From NCBI GenBank assembly GCA_017520105.1, contig JAFWRL010000112.1, forward strand, positions 1 through 39,898: a stretch of 39,898 bases of DNA. The letters are read 5' to 3'. Positions 17,231 through 25,848 of this stretch are shown here, one piece after another (position 1 is the stretch's first letter; every line of letters starts with the position of its first letter). The stretch is from Fibrobacter sp. (GTDB taxonomy: Bacteria > Fibrobacterota > Fibrobacteria > Fibrobacterales > Fibrobacteraceae). The position numbers and the translations under genes were made by a program. The notes under the pieces were generated by a model. That model had not been told where the DNA came from, searched no databases, and worked only from the letters and a program-made list of their open reading frames with translations.

Positions 17231-18136
17231 TTATCGTTTGATTTGTGCGGTCACGATGGCTACCATCATGATAGCGCAACCGATTAATTCACGAGCCGAA
17301 AGCTGTTCTCCCAGAACAGCCCATCCGGCAAATACCGCAAATACGGATTCAAGGCTCATTGTCAGCGATGCGATAGTGGGCCTTACTTTATCTTGGGCGA
17401 CAATCTGGAGCGTGTAGGCGATTCCGCTTGAACAAAGAGCCGCAAACAGGAGGCCGGCAACGGCGCGAGGGTTTGCGAAGGCCGTGATGACGGTGTTGAA
17501 ATCCATGGCAGGAAATTTCAAGTCAAAAACAATCATTAGGGGAGCCGTCAAAACGCCAATGGTCAAAAATTGAATGCTCGAAACGCGAATCGGATCGATG
17601 TGGTTCACGAACTTGTCTATTACCAAAATGTGGATTGAAAATGCGAGTGCGCACAGTAGCGAAACACCGTCCGAAAGCTCGAGCGAAAAGCCGTCCTTGA
17701 TGCAGAGCAGGTAAAGCCCTACGGTGGTAATGGCAACACAAATCCATGTCTTGATTGAAACACGTTTGCCCAAGAACAAGCTAACTACAGGCACGAGTAC
17801 GATGTAGCAGGCTGTCAAGAATCCTGATTTGCCGGCGGATGTGCCAAGGTACATTCCCAGTTGTTGCAAGTTCATTGCAGTGCATAAAGCAAGCCCGCAA
17901 AAAAATCCCGCTTTCCAATGAAGAATCGTTTCTTCGCGGTTTCGAGGTCTGCGAGAACTCTTTCCCAAGGCGTCGAGAATTTTGAAAACAAGAGCGAGGA
18001 ATCCTGCGGCAATGAAGCACCGGATGCACGAAAAAGCGAATGGTCCAAACGCATTACCTTCGATTTGGGCGACAAAACCCGATCCCCAAATGAACGCCGT
18101 CAACACGAGCAAAAGACTATAGCCAATACTTGCCAT
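17231..18136 (-). CDS. EamA/DMT-family transporter
   Basis: Inner-membrane protein of 301 aa with ten predicted helices in two EamA repeats. The first begins LLVLTAFIWGSGFVAQ and contains RCFIAAG. The second ends with LCSSGIAYTLQIVAQDKVRPTIASLTMSLESVFAVFAGW, the classic DMT helix 8-9 motif. Members export amino acids, metabolites or drugs; the substrate is unknown. There is no Shine-Dalgarno, and TATATA ends 7 nt before the ATG, so a leaderless message is possible. It diverges from the UDP-sugar gene by 75-100 nt. Confidence 0.9.
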   Translation of the reverse strand: MASIGYSLLLVLTAFIWGSGFVAQIEGNAFGPFAFSCIRCFIAAGFLALVFKILDALGKSSRRPRNREETILHWKAGFFCGLALCTAMNLQQLGMYLGTSAGKSGFLTACYIVLVPVVSLFLGKRVSIKTWICVAITTVGLYLLCIKDGFSLELSDGVSLLCALAFSIHILVIDKFVNHIDPIRVSSIQFLTIGVLTAPLMIVFDLKFPAMDFNTVITAFANPRAVAGLLFAALCSSGIAYTLQIVAQDKVRPTIASLTMSLESVFAVFAGWAVLGEQLSARELIGCAIMMVAIVTAQIKR

Positions 18137-18165
18137 GCGTGCATATATAGCATTTTGCGCTAGAT

Positions 18166-18207
18166 TCTAAGTTCTACCAACTTTCTATTACCTACTAATA
18201 CTATATT
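18166..18207 (+). promoter_or_regulatory. Arm-type repeat and -10 element upstream of uxs
   Basis: TCTAAGTTCTACCAACT (18166-18182) is identical to the complement of 28905-28921 upstream of lnt. It runs into TATATT (18202-18207), a probable -10. The predicted transcript start is near 18214, about 25 nt before the ATG at 18239. Confidence 0.55.
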
Positions 18208-18238
18208 TCCCATGAATTTAAACATTTATGGAGCATCT

Positions 18239-19174
18239 ATGCGTTGCTTGGTTACTGGTGGTGCAGGCTTTCTAGGCAGTCACCTTTGCGAAAGACTTTT
18301 GAATGATGGTCATGAAGTCATTTGCTTGGACAATTATTTTACAGGCCGTATGGCGAATGTTGCCCACCTGCGTGACAACAAAAGCTTTGAACTTATTCGC
18401 CATGATGTCACGGAGCCGATTCTCCTCGAAGTTGACCGGATTTTCAACTTGGCCTGCCCCGCAAGCCCGATTCACTATCAGTTCAACCCGGTAAAGACCA
18501 TCAAGACAAGCGTCATGGGCGCCATCAATATGCTTGGCCTCGCCAAACGCGTCTATGCGCGCATTTTGCAGGCGAGTACGAGCGAAGTCTATGGTGACCC
18601 GGCCGTGCATCCGCAGACTGAAGACTACTGGGGAAACGTGAACCCCATCGGCATCCGCAGCTGCTACGACGAAGGTAAACGCGTCGCCGAAACGCTTTTT
18701 ATGGATTATCACCGCCAAAATAACGTTGATATCCGCATTGTCCGCATTTTTAATACGTACGGCCCGCGCATGCTCCCGAACGACGGTCGCGTCGTCAGTA
18801 ACTTCATCGTCCAGGCGCTGAATGGCGAAGACCTCACCATCTACGGTGACGGCACCCAGACCCGTAGCTTCTGTTACGTCGATGACCTCATTGAAGGCTT
18901 TGTTCGCATGATGAACCAGGACAAGATTATCGGCCCGGTAAACATCGGCAATCCCGGCGAATTCACGATGCTCGAACTTGCGAAAGAAGTTCTTGAACTC
19001 ACCGGTTCCAAGAGCAAAATCGTTTATAAGCCGCTCCCCGGTGACGACCCCAAGATGCGCCGCCCAGACATTTCGCTTGCCAAGGAAGCCCTCGGCTGGG
19101 AACCGACCATCCCACTCCGCAAAGGTCTCGAAAAGACGATTGTCTATTTTGACAACTTGCTTAAGTCGAAGTAA
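18239..19174 (+). CDS. uxs: UDP-glucuronate decarboxylase-type NAD-dependent sugar epimerase/dehydratase
   Basis: Extended short-chain dehydrogenase of 311 aa that most likely converts UDP-glucuronate to UDP-xylose for surface glycans. The NAD site [15 protein letters not shown] is at residues 7-21 and LDNYFTG follows. [22 protein letters not shown] and SCYDEGKR (catalytic YxxxK) are hallmarks of the UXS clade, as are [10 protein letters not shown] and [13 protein letters not shown] 18239 is chosen because GGAG at 18230-18233 sits 5 nt upstream and the fold begins at MRCLVTGG. An ATG at 18212 adds nine unconserved residues and lies at the predicted transcript start. A terminator follows. Confidence 0.92.
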   Translation: MRCLVTGGAGFLGSHLCERLLNDGHEVICLDNYFTGRMANVAHLRDNKSFELIRHDVTEPILLEVDRIFNLACPASPIHYQFNPVKTIKTSVMGAINMLGLAKRVYARILQASTSEVYGDPAVHPQTEDYWGNVNPIGIRSCYDEGKRVAETLFMDYHRQNNVDIRIVRIFNTYGPRMLPNDGRVVSNFIVQALNGEDLTIYGDGTQTRSFCYVDDLIEGFVRMMNQDKIIGPVNIGNPGEFTMLELAKEVLELTGSKSKIVYKPLPGDDPKMRRPDISLAKEALGWEPTIPLRKGLEKTIVYFDNLLKSK

Positions 19175-19213
19175 CCGTTTATCTTTATTATTTGTCGTTC
19201 ATTCTCTACTTTT

Positions 19214-19246
19214 GGGGTGTCGTCGAGACGCCCCTTTAAATTTTTT
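19214..19246 (+). terminator. Rho-independent terminator of uxs
   Basis: Stem GGGGTGTC (19214-19221) with GACGCCCC (19227-19234), one G-U pair, loop GTCGA, then a T-rich tail to 19246. Confidence 0.88.
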
Positions 19247-19313
19247 CATAAAGATTTAGCTTTACGGAAGAGTGAAATTGTCATTGCTAGATCAATGAAG
19301 TAAAGAGTAGGAA

Positions 19314-20858
19314 ATGTTTAAAAAATTATTGTTTGCATTATTGCTTTTGTGCTTAGGCGCCTTAGGCGCGAACTTTCCAAATGCTTCGAATACAGATCTT
19401 GTAAATCCAGTCCCGCAGGGCGTAGTTCCATTGTTCTCGGTACCGCCTCACTCTTTGCCTGAAGATTCCATTGATATTGGTTACACCATAGTGAATACGA
19501 CTTTCGATGATTCTTTTGAAATGGATTCTTCGGATAAGCTAACTGCAGTCTCTCCTTTACTTGTCCTTGGTGAAGTCCTTGGCTTCAATGGCCTGATTTG
19601 GGCATGGGACCGCTATGTTCTTGACAAGGATTATGCTCGTACGGGGCCAAGCTACTGGAAACGCAATCTGAAAGAAGGTTGGGAGTGGGACCACAACCAC
19701 TGGGCAATCAATTTTTACGGGCATCCTTATCAAGGTTCTGTTTATTACAACATTGCGCGTGGCTCCGGATATGGCTTTTACGCCAGTCTTATGTTTGCAG
19801 CGCTTGGAAGCTATACGTGGGAAATGTTTGCCGAGACGGAATACCCTTCCATCAATGACCTTATTGCAACTTCGATTGGTGGTGCCGTTTATGGCGAAGT
19901 CCTTTACAGGCTTTCGCGTAAGTTCTATGGGACAGATGAATCCTCTTGGTATAAGCAGGTTGGTGCTTTTGGACTTGCGCACTCCGCTTACTTGCAAAGG
20001 AAAGTTTTCGGAAATCGCGACGATGTCACTGGAAATACACCGATGAAATTATCGGTATTCTTAGGTGCAGGATCGCACTTTGGAAATATTTACAGGTTCG
20101 GTGGCCGCAACGAAGATGATTTGGACCAACGTTGGGACGATAAACATTTTATGTACGGTGGTGAAATTGAATATGGAAAACCGTTTAGAAAAGTCAATCG
20201 ACCGTTTGATTACTTTACTTTGTTTACACGTGGAGAAGTTGGACCGGATGGTACGCTTTTTCAACTGGATGTTACAGGAAAGCTCACGAATGTCGGTGTT
20301 CATGGCCGCGGACATTGGGTTGATTTTGCAACGTATCTAGACTATTGTACTTTCTACGGAGACTTTGCGACCGTTGGTACAATCTCGGTCGGTACTGGCA
20401 TTGACTTCTCTCTTTGGCTGTTGCCAACGCTTCGCTTCCGCATGTACCATCAGATTTACTTTATCTTGCTAGGTACAACGGATATGGGCTACGATGACCT
20501 GATTCAGGCTGTACATCCGGAATATGCGTCGGATATGGACAATTATCAGTACAATATGGGGGCGAAGTATGTCTTGGGCATGGAACTCATGGTAGGGAAA
20601 AAATTCCGTCTGAAGAACAAGACGATTGTCGATGCTCTGCATACAATCCCAGGATCGCTTCCGCACTATGGAGCTGATGGCTGGGATATGCTTTTGATGA
20701 ATCATACGTCAATGGAATATGACTTGACGAAAAAATTTTCTCTAGGAGGTCGTCTGGATGTTTATGCAAAGATTGCGGCCTACTCCTCTGAGTTCTTTGA
20801 ACCGATGAGCCGCGGCGTCTTTGCTTATACGCTCTACTTTAGCTATAAATTATTTTAG
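19314..20858 (+). CDS. DUF3943 domain outer-envelope protein
   Basis: 514-aa exported protein with a clear signal peptide (MFKKLLFALLLLCLGALGA). The central block NFYGHPYQGSVYYNIARGSGYGF, followed by WEMFAETEYPSINDLIATSIGG, is the signature of DUF3943 (PF13084). The rest is rich in alternating aromatic and hydrophobic strands (for example FDYFTLFTRGEVGPDGTLFQLDVTG) and ends in SYKLF with a terminal Phe, as in many outer-membrane beta-barrels. Function is unknown; an outer-membrane location is inference. AAGAG at about 19303-19307 is the likely ribosome binding site. The gene stands alone. Confidence 0.8.
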   Translation: MFKKLLFALLLLCLGALGANFPNASNTDLVNPVPQGVVPLFSVPPHSLPEDSIDIGYTIVNTTFDDSFEMDSSDKLTAVSPLLVLGEVLGFNGLIWAWDRYVLDKDYARTGPSYWKRNLKEGWEWDHNHWAINFYGHPYQGSVYYNIARGSGYGFYASLMFAALGSYTWEMFAETEYPSINDLIATSIGGAVYGEVLYRLSRKFYGTDESSWYKQVGAFGLAHSAYLQRKVFGNRDDVTGNTPMKLSVFLGAGSHFGNIYRFGGRNEDDLDQRWDDKHFMYGGEIEYGKPFRKVNRPFDYFTLFTRGEVGPDGTLFQLDVTGKLTNVGVHGRGHWVDFATYLDYCTFYGDFATVGTISVGTGIDFSLWLLPTLRFRMYHQIYFILLGTTDMGYDDLIQAVHPEYASDMDNYQYNMGAKYVLGMELMVGKKFRLKNKTIVDALHTIPGSLPHYGADGWDMLLMNHTSMEYDLTKKFSLGGRLDVYAKIAAYSSEFFEPMSRGVFAYTLYFSYKLF

Positions 20859-20864
20859 TAACCC

Positions 20865-20910
20865 CATACCTCAAAGCGTCGGAGGCGCGACCCCATAGCC
20901 CATAGCCCAA
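20865..20910. repeat. Dispersed repeat with GGA-triloop hairpin, copy 1
   Basis: Begins CATACCTCAAAGC, then the hairpin GCGTC-GGA-GGCGC (20876-20888). The second copy is at 23544-23580, with a different but still complementary stem. Confidence 0.65.
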
Positions 20911-20948
20911 TTGACGTTTCCTTCACTTTTTTCTAAGATGTTCCTATA

Positions 20949-21848
20949 ATGAACAATTATCCTTTAAACAAGAACGGAAACATCCGCACTGCGGATTTTT
21001 CAATACTGAATCTTTTACGCGAAGTAAGCTTGTTTCCCGACAAGATTGCCATGTTCAACAGCTTGAAAGAACTTGGACTAGAAAACTATATGAATGTCCA
21101 AGCTGCAGCGCTTCTCCTCGTAAGGCGCGGTTCTGTTGATGTTGAACTTGATTTAAAAAAATATAAACTTGAAGCAGGTTCCTTGTTCATCGTTTTTCCG
21201 GAACAAGTAGTACGTGCTATGAACGTGTCAGAAGACTTTGATCCGATTTGCATTGCATGTTCCAAGAACATGATTGATGAACTGATTATTCGGTTTGATG
21301 ATAACACGCGATTGATTTTAAAGTTCCGCGAAAACCCGCTGCAACAGCTAGATAAATTCAGATTTGAACAACTGAATGCGAGTTTCGAGTTCTTGAAACG
21401 TAAATTTGATTCGACAGAGACTAGTTCTTGCCGTCTGCAGGTCCTGAAAAACTACTTGATAGGACTCCTTTATGAATGTATCGGCTTGAAAAATAATTTG
21501 GTTGCAGCCGAAACTGTCAAGAGTCGTGGTCAAGTGCTGTTTTCGCAGTTTATTGACCTCGTTGTCGAACACCATCGCGAGCAACATTCCGTGAAATTCT
21601 ACGCCGATGAACTCGGCATTACGCCGAAGTACCTCTCCGCTGTTGCCGAAGAGCAGACTGGCAAGAATGCCAAGCGCTGGATTGACGAACATATTGCGCT
21701 CGATGCAAAAGTTCTATTGCGCTCGTCGTCCAGAGACATCCAGAAAGTCTCCAAGATTCTGAACTTCCCTGATGTTTCGTTCTTTGGCAAGTTCTTCAAG
21801 CGCCTCGTCGGAGTCTCGCCCAAAGCCTACCGCAAAACGACGGAATAA
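20949..21848 (+). CDS. AraC-family transcriptional regulator
   Basis: 299-aa regulator. The N-terminal part (to about residue 110) reads like a cupin sensor (LLVRRGSVDVELDLKKYKLEAGSLFIVFP). The C-terminal 100 residues form the double helix-turn-helix: SVKFYADELGITPKYLSAVAEEQTGKNAKRWIDE, then IQKVSKILNFPDVSFFGKFFKRLVGVSPKAYRK, which matches the AraC consensus closely. The ligand is unknown. No strong Shine-Dalgarno is visible; TAAGAT ends about 9 nt before the ATG. The gene is monocistronic, and its targets cannot be inferred from the neighbours. Confidence 0.9.
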   Translation: MNNYPLNKNGNIRTADFSILNLLREVSLFPDKIAMFNSLKELGLENYMNVQAAALLLVRRGSVDVELDLKKYKLEAGSLFIVFPEQVVRAMNVSEDFDPICIACSKNMIDELIIRFDDNTRLILKFRENPLQQLDKFRFEQLNASFEFLKRKFDSTETSSCRLQVLKNYLIGLLYECIGLKNNLVAAETVKSRGQVLFSQFIDLVVEHHREQHSVKFYADELGITPKYLSAVAEEQTGKNAKRWIDEHIALDAKVLLRSSSRDIQKVSKILNFPDVSFFGKFFKRLVGVSPKAYRKTTE

Positions 21849-21892
21849 TTTAGACGAAAAAGCGTTGTAAAGTCGATACTCTTATATTGTCG

Positions 21893-21941
21893 TTCCCGGC
21901 GGAGCCTGTCCTGAGCATAGCCGAAGGAACCGGGAATCTCC
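21893..21941. terminator. Bidirectional terminator-like repeat between convergent genes
   Basis: TTCCCGG (21893-21899) pairs with CCGGGAA (21930-21936), followed by a T-rich stretch. The loop holds GCCTGTCCTGAGCATAGCC and GAAGGA, which resemble a repeat core common in bacterial intergenic regions. A partial relative (GAGCCTGTCGAAC) is at about 26780. Confidence 0.6.
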
Positions 21942-21949
21942 TTTTATTA

Positions 21950-22636
21950 CTACACTTTCATCGAATCTACAAGATTCACGATGGCGGTGACCGCTTCGAT
22001 GTACTTGTTGATGTTTGATACAATCATGTCGTTGTCTTTGGTCATGTTAGGAATGCGCACGCCCGGGAACATCTCGTAAACTTGTTCGTGACTCTCGGGA
22101 TAGTTGCCGGTCGCAAGGAAATAAACGCCATAAAGCAACGGCAAGAGCGTGGGCATAGAACGCACGTAAATCCCGTGCGGATTGCGGTCTTCCTTGAAGT
22201 AAAGGAATGCACGGCGTAAATGTACAAGTAGTCCACGCAATTCGCGTTCGCATTCGATGCGCAGTTCCGCGAGGTTCGGGCTGAAATCCGCAAGTGGCGT
22301 TTCGCCGCAAAGCGTTACGTTCTTGCTTTTGATATGCAAAAATTCTAGCGGGAACACGTCCTGTGACGACTTGATTTCAAAACGGCTGAACACGTGATTG
22401 AACACGATATTTTCGTGCTTTGCCTTTGCGGTAAGCTTTTGCAATGGGAGCAAGTCTTGAGCGGTATTGGACTTCAAGATAAAGCTCACTGTCCACGGGG
22501 ATTCCAATGCAGAAAACCCTTCCATCAGGCAATCGCCATGAACGAAAGCTGAAACGAGATTGTCGCCGAGCGCTTCTTCAAAGAGCTTCGGCCATTCCGA
22601 ATTCTGAAATTCTGCTACGCTTAAAATCTTTCTCAT
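21950..22636 (-). CDS. Nucleotidyltransferase-like protein of unknown function
   Basis: 228-aa cytosolic protein. The N-terminal section (VSAFVHGDCLMEGFSALESPWTVSFIL) has the layout of a polymerase-beta nucleotidyltransferase fold (xhGS--G-----DhDhhhhh), but the Gly-Ser is replaced by Gly-Asp and the paired acidic metal ligands are not obvious, so it may be inactive. FPLEFLHIKSKNVTLCGETPLADF resembles the segment after the catalytic domain in such proteins, and a helical region with ERELRGLLVHLRRAFLYF follows. It starts 3 nt after the stop of the TPM-domain gene, so the two are cotranscribed. Moderate certainty for fold, low for activity. Confidence 0.6.
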   Translation of the reverse strand: MRKILSVAEFQNSEWPKLFEEALGDNLVSAFVHGDCLMEGFSALESPWTVSFILKSNTAQDLLPLQKLTAKAKHENIVFNHVFSRFEIKSSQDVFPLEFLHIKSKNVTLCGETPLADFSPNLAELRIECERELRGLLVHLRRAFLYFKEDRNPHGIYVRSMPTLLPLLYGVYFLATGNYPESHEQVYEMFPGVRIPNMTKDNDMIVSNINKYIEAVTAIVNLVDSMKV

Positions 22637-22639
22637 AGT

Positions 22640-23431
22640 TTACCATCCTCCGCCGGAGCCGCCACCGCCAAAGTGACCTCCGCCGAAACCACCTCCGAAG
22701 CCGCCACCGCCAAATCCTCCACCAAACCCGCCGCCGAAACCGCCGCGATGGTGGCCGCGACTGCTATTGCTGAGCGCATTTCCGAGTAAAAACCAGAGGC
22801 AACCGTTTCCGCGTCCGCCGCCGTTTTTCGAGACGAACAAAAAGAAAATTACCAGGAGCACGAAGATGAGCCCGAGCGGACTGTTTTCCGGTTCCTTAGG
22901 GAGCTTGTCTTTATCGACTTCGAGCGAAATGTTTTTTTCCTTGGCGACAACTTGTGCGATTTCCCAGACGAGTTGCATCACTCCTTGTCCGTATTTTTGA
23001 ACTCTGAACGCCGGAACAATCGTCTTTTGTTGTAGCCTTTCTACGAGCACATCGGGTAGGTAGCCTTCGGCGCCGTAACCGACTTCGACGCTTCGCCTGC
23101 GTTGTTTCATCGCGGCAAAAATCAAGATGCCTTCGTTTGATTTTCCGCCAACGCCCCAGTTTTCGGCAATCTTTAAGGCATAATCCCTAAAATCGTAATA
23201 ACCGATATCATGGACAAGCGCAACCGCAAGTCCGACGCCTGCCTTTTTGTAAAGCTGCTCAGCGATTTCGTTGACAAACTGCGTCTCTTGCTTCGAAAGC
23301 AAACGGTCTTCGTCATACACGTAGCTGTTCTGCGGGCGCTTCGGTAGCCCCTTCTTGTTCACGCCGAAACCTGCCGCAACAGGGATTGCAAGCAACAGAA
23401 CAATAAGCAGTGTAAAAAATCTTTTTGGCAT
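22640..23431 (-). CDS. TPM-domain (YgcG-type) exported membrane protein with Gly-rich tail
   Basis: 263-aa protein with an N-terminal signal or anchor (RFFTLLIVLLLAIPVAAGF). A TPM domain (PF04536) follows at about residues 35-170: VYDEDRLLSKQE, GVGLAVALV, GILIFAA and RRSVEVGYGAEGYLPD are family marks. A membrane helix (LGLIFVLLVIFFLFV) comes next, then a tail of GGFGG repeats ending SGGGW. The architecture resembles Psb32/YgcG proteins, implicated in envelope or membrane-protein maintenance, mechanism unknown. ATG 23431 (MPKRFF) is chosen; an in-frame upstream GTG at 23443 adds four residues. Neither has a clear ribosome binding site. Confidence 0.85.
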   Translation of the reverse strand: MPKRFFTLLIVLLLAIPVAAGFGVNKKGLPKRPQNSYVYDEDRLLSKQETQFVNEIAEQLYKKAGVGLAVALVHDIGYYDFRDYALKIAENWGVGGKSNEGILIFAAMKQRRRSVEVGYGAEGYLPDVLVERLQQKTIVPAFRVQKYGQGVMQLVWEIAQVVAKEKNISLEVDKDKLPKEPENSPLGLIFVLLVIFFLFVSKNGGGRGNGCLWFLLGNALSNSSRGHHRGGFGGGFGGGFGGGGFGGGFGGGHFGGGGSGGGW

Positions 23432-23471
23432 ATAAAACGCCACACAAACTAATGAGTTTTTGAGGTTACCT

Positions 23472-23512
23472 AAAGATAAAAAAACAAAAAGACCCCGAAA
23501 CGAGCTCGGGGT
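23472..23512 (-). terminator. Rho-independent terminator of the LPP20-like/DUF6175 operon
   Basis: On the minus strand, stem ACCCCGA/TCGGGGT (23506-23512 with 23492-23498) is followed by a long T-rich tract complementary to 23472-23490. It lies about 75 nt past the stop at 23585. Confidence 0.85.
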
Positions 23513-23543
23513 AACAATGAAAATTAATTTAGTTCGTTTTGCT

Positions 23544-23580
23544 CATACCTCAAAGCACCGAAGGTGCGGGCTCAATGCTC
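23544..23580. repeat. Dispersed repeat with GAA-triloop hairpin, copy 2
   Basis: CATACCTCAAAGC shared with 20865, then the hairpin GCACC-GAA-GGTGC (23555-23567). Two stem pairs differ from copy 1 and both remain paired. It starts directly after the stop codon of the minus-strand gene. Confidence 0.65.
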
Positions 23581-23584
23581 AAAC

Positions 23585-24805
23585 CTATTTTCCGCAATAC
23601 GGTTCAAGCTGTTTCTGAAGCGGAGAAAAATCCGTCTTCTTTATAGCGCTCAGAGTGGCATCGACTTCGTTTTTCCCAGCACCTTTCGACATCGAGAAAA
23701 AGTCTGCGCCCGCAGCGGCACCCTTGATAGAAATGGACACGTCATAAGACGCTAGCTTTCCGAGTTTGTTCCTGACCGATGCGCTGACATCAACCTTCAA
23801 CTGTGGATTGGAGGTGTCGTCCGTTGCAAAGATGGACTTCTTCGAAAGGGCGTTTTCGATGGCCATGCAGATGTTGGAAGGCATGCTGCACTGGAGATTG
23901 ACTTCGCAGCGGGAGCGGAGTACTTTATAAGGAAGCTCGAATGCATTCACCATGCCGGTCTTTCTCAAAAGCTCGTATGGCAAGTTCGGTTCCACGATAA
24001 TGACGTAAGGGCCTTTTTCGAAGTTCACGTTGCGCAAGTTGAACGTGGCAACACCGTCATCCTGCGTGCGGCGTTCTGCGAGAGTCCTGCTTTGGCGCGC
24101 CACCAACGGAAAACTGGGAACCGGACCTATGGAATCCTTGACGAGAATATCCCAGGAAGGCATTTCGGGTTTACCGATTTCGATATTCGATGCTGTCGTT
24201 TCGAAGGTGAGTCTTGAAAGTCTTTCGACAAGAGCCTTTTCGATTTCCGGCAATGAGTGCTGGAGACGGTAGCTGTCGTCAATCGGATAAACGTCTGCGA
24301 GCTGCGCCAGGTAGAAGTTGTATTCGTTGACTTTTTCCAGCGCTTCGGCGTGATCGTTTACCGCGTTGATATAAATGCGGTCGTTAAACGCTTGCCTAGA
24401 AGATTTTTCGAGATTTGCAATATCTTGTTTGATAGAGTTCAGGCGGAAGCGCAAATCAGCAGTGAACTCGTCCATGTCGAGCGTCGCTGTTGCCTTGAAG
24501 CCTTTCCCTTTTTCCATCTTCACGGGAACGACCTTGACGCCTTTCAGGACAACGTTACTTTTTACAGTGTTGTTCGCTCTGTAGGTCTCGCCGAGAGTGC
24601 TCTCGCCGTTGTAAATGTCTTCGAACTTGGTTTGCTTCTGCGTTGCAGAAATCTTGGACTTGACCTGCTTAGCGACGCCAGCAATGGCGGAGTTGTTTGC
24701 CTCTTCCTGCGAAATTTTGGAAGTCGCCGTATAGGTGACGATTTTACCTGCCATTGCAGGGATTGCGGCGAGGCATGCGCAAAGGAAAATTGATTTAAAG
24801 TTCAT
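23585..24805 (-). CDS. Exported LPP20-like protein of unknown function
   Basis: 406-aa protein with a cleavable signal peptide (FLCACLAAIPAMAG, no lipobox at the cut). The early region KISQEEANNSAIAGVAKQVKSKISATQ, followed by polar repeats, resembles LPP20/FlgT-like envelope domains (a long helix with A-A-A-GVA-QV, then beta strands). The segment around residues 125-175 is helical (RLNSIKQDIANLEKSSRQAF), and the C-terminal part has beta-rich lipoprotein-like sequence and paired cysteines (RCEVNLQC, NIC). It starts 2 nt after the stop of the DUF6175 gene, so the pair is one transcript and probably acts together in the periplasm. Confidence 0.7.
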   Translation of the reverse strand: MNFKSIFLCACLAAIPAMAGKIVTYTATSKISQEEANNSAIAGVAKQVKSKISATQKQTKFEDIYNGESTLGETYRANNTVKSNVVLKGVKVVPVKMEKGKGFKATATLDMDEFTADLRFRLNSIKQDIANLEKSSRQAFNDRIYINAVNDHAEALEKVNEYNFYLAQLADVYPIDDSYRLQHSLPEIEKALVERLSRLTFETTASNIEIGKPEMPSWDILVKDSIGPVPSFPLVARQSRTLAERRTQDDGVATFNLRNVNFEKGPYVIIVEPNLPYELLRKTGMVNAFELPYKVLRSRCEVNLQCSMPSNICMAIENALSKKSIFATDDTSNPQLKVDVSASVRNKLGKLASYDVSISIKGAAAGADFFSMSKGAGKNEVDATLSAIKKTDFSPLQKQLEPYCGK

Positions 24806-24807
24806 TA

Positions 24808-25848
24808 TTAGTTCAACTCCATCAAAATCAGCTTACGGGTGATGTTGATTTTTTTGGTCTCAGCAACGGGCTTGAAAATCTGTCTGAGCTTCGAGTAAAC
24901 TTCCTGTGAATCCTTGTACTTGATTGGGTTTGCGTAAATGACGAAGTCCAAAGTCTTTGCTGTCATCACGTTCATCTTTACCGTGCTGAAATTGCTCTTG
25001 AGTCCCTTCATGATGGCGTCGTGCAAGTCTTCGGTCTGGCTGTCGGAGTATTCGCCCTTGATGTTGGCGACAACCTTATACTGGGTGCCCTTGGTGAGGT
25101 CGTTCTTCCAGTAGCTGAGAATCTTTGTTTCGAGACCGGGCATGGCCTTGCGGACTGCCGCTCCGAGATTGGACGCGAGGTTAATCTTGGAGGTGTGGCC
25201 GTTGTTGCGGACAGTCGAGGACTGCGAACCGAGCAGACGGGATGTCGAGGTTTCGTATGCGGATATTTCGACGGAGACATCTTCGTTTGTCACATCGTGC
25301 TTGAACTTGATGTAGATGTCGGCGTCAAGAGCGATGCCTGCGAGGTAGGAGAGGTCGTCTTCCGTGTTCGCAATGTCGTTTTGCATCTGAAGAATCTCGT
25401 TCAAAGTCTCTTGGCCTTCGACGGACTTGACCTCGTAGTTCTTTTTGGTGAGGTAGCTATGGATGGCTTCTTGTACGGCGTTGGAGTAATTGTCTGTTAC
25501 AATTTCTTGTGTTTCGCCCTTGGCATTCAACGCCGGCGATACCATTATTATGGGCTGCGTGTAATCCTGGAGCACTTCCCTGGCGTTGTCTAGGGCCGTC
25601 TTTTCGGCTGCGTTACCCAAGGATATTGCTTCTGTGCCGGCAGCTTCTGTAGCGTTGGACTGGAGCGCGTTTACGGTCGCTGTCATATTGCCGTCCAGTT
25701 CTCTGTAGGCGTTCTCCGCATTTTGGCGTGTAATGGAGCTTTTTTGATTTTTTTCGGTATTTGATTTCTTTGTAACGGAACTTGGGGCGGAACAGGCTGT
25801 TTCGACCAGAAGAAGCGCTAGGCAGAGAGATGGCATCAAATGTTTCAT
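24808..25848 (-). CDS. DUF6175-family exported protein (possible lipoprotein)
   Basis: 346-aa protein. A hydrophobic signal (LMPSLCLALLLVETAC) ends in a cysteine with an imperfect lipobox (VETAC), so lipidation is possible but not certain. Residues about 25-90 are low-complexity and polar. From about 95 the sequence (QPIIMVSPALNAKGE, then YLTKKNYEVKSVEG, DADIYIKFKHDV, EISAYETSTSRLLGSQSS) follows the DUF6175 (PF19672) pattern. Function is unknown. AGAAGGGA precedes the ATG, and TATATT about 40 nt upstream on the minus strand is a candidate -10. It is followed 2 nt later by the LPP20-like gene. Confidence 0.72.
   Translation of the reverse strand: MKHLMPSLCLALLLVETACSAPSSVTKKSNTEKNQKSSITRQNAENAYRELDGNMTATVNALQSNATEAAGTEAISLGNAAEKTALDNAREVLQDYTQPIIMVSPALNAKGETQEIVTDNYSNAVQEAIHSYLTKKNYEVKSVEGQETLNEILQMQNDIANTEDDLSYLAGIALDADIYIKFKHDVTNEDVSVEISAYETSTSRLLGSQSSTVRNNGHTSKINLASNLGAAVRKAMPGLETKILSYWKNDLTKGTQYKVVANIKGEYSDSQTEDLHDAIMKGLKSNFSTVKMNVMTAKTLDFVIYANPIKYKDSQEVYSKLRQIFKPVAETKKINITRKLILMELN

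Noticed and set aside
22640..22760. Regular GC-rich repeats that could suggest a small CRISPR or VNTR
   Set aside because: They are in-frame GGFGG codons of the TPM protein tail, without spacers.
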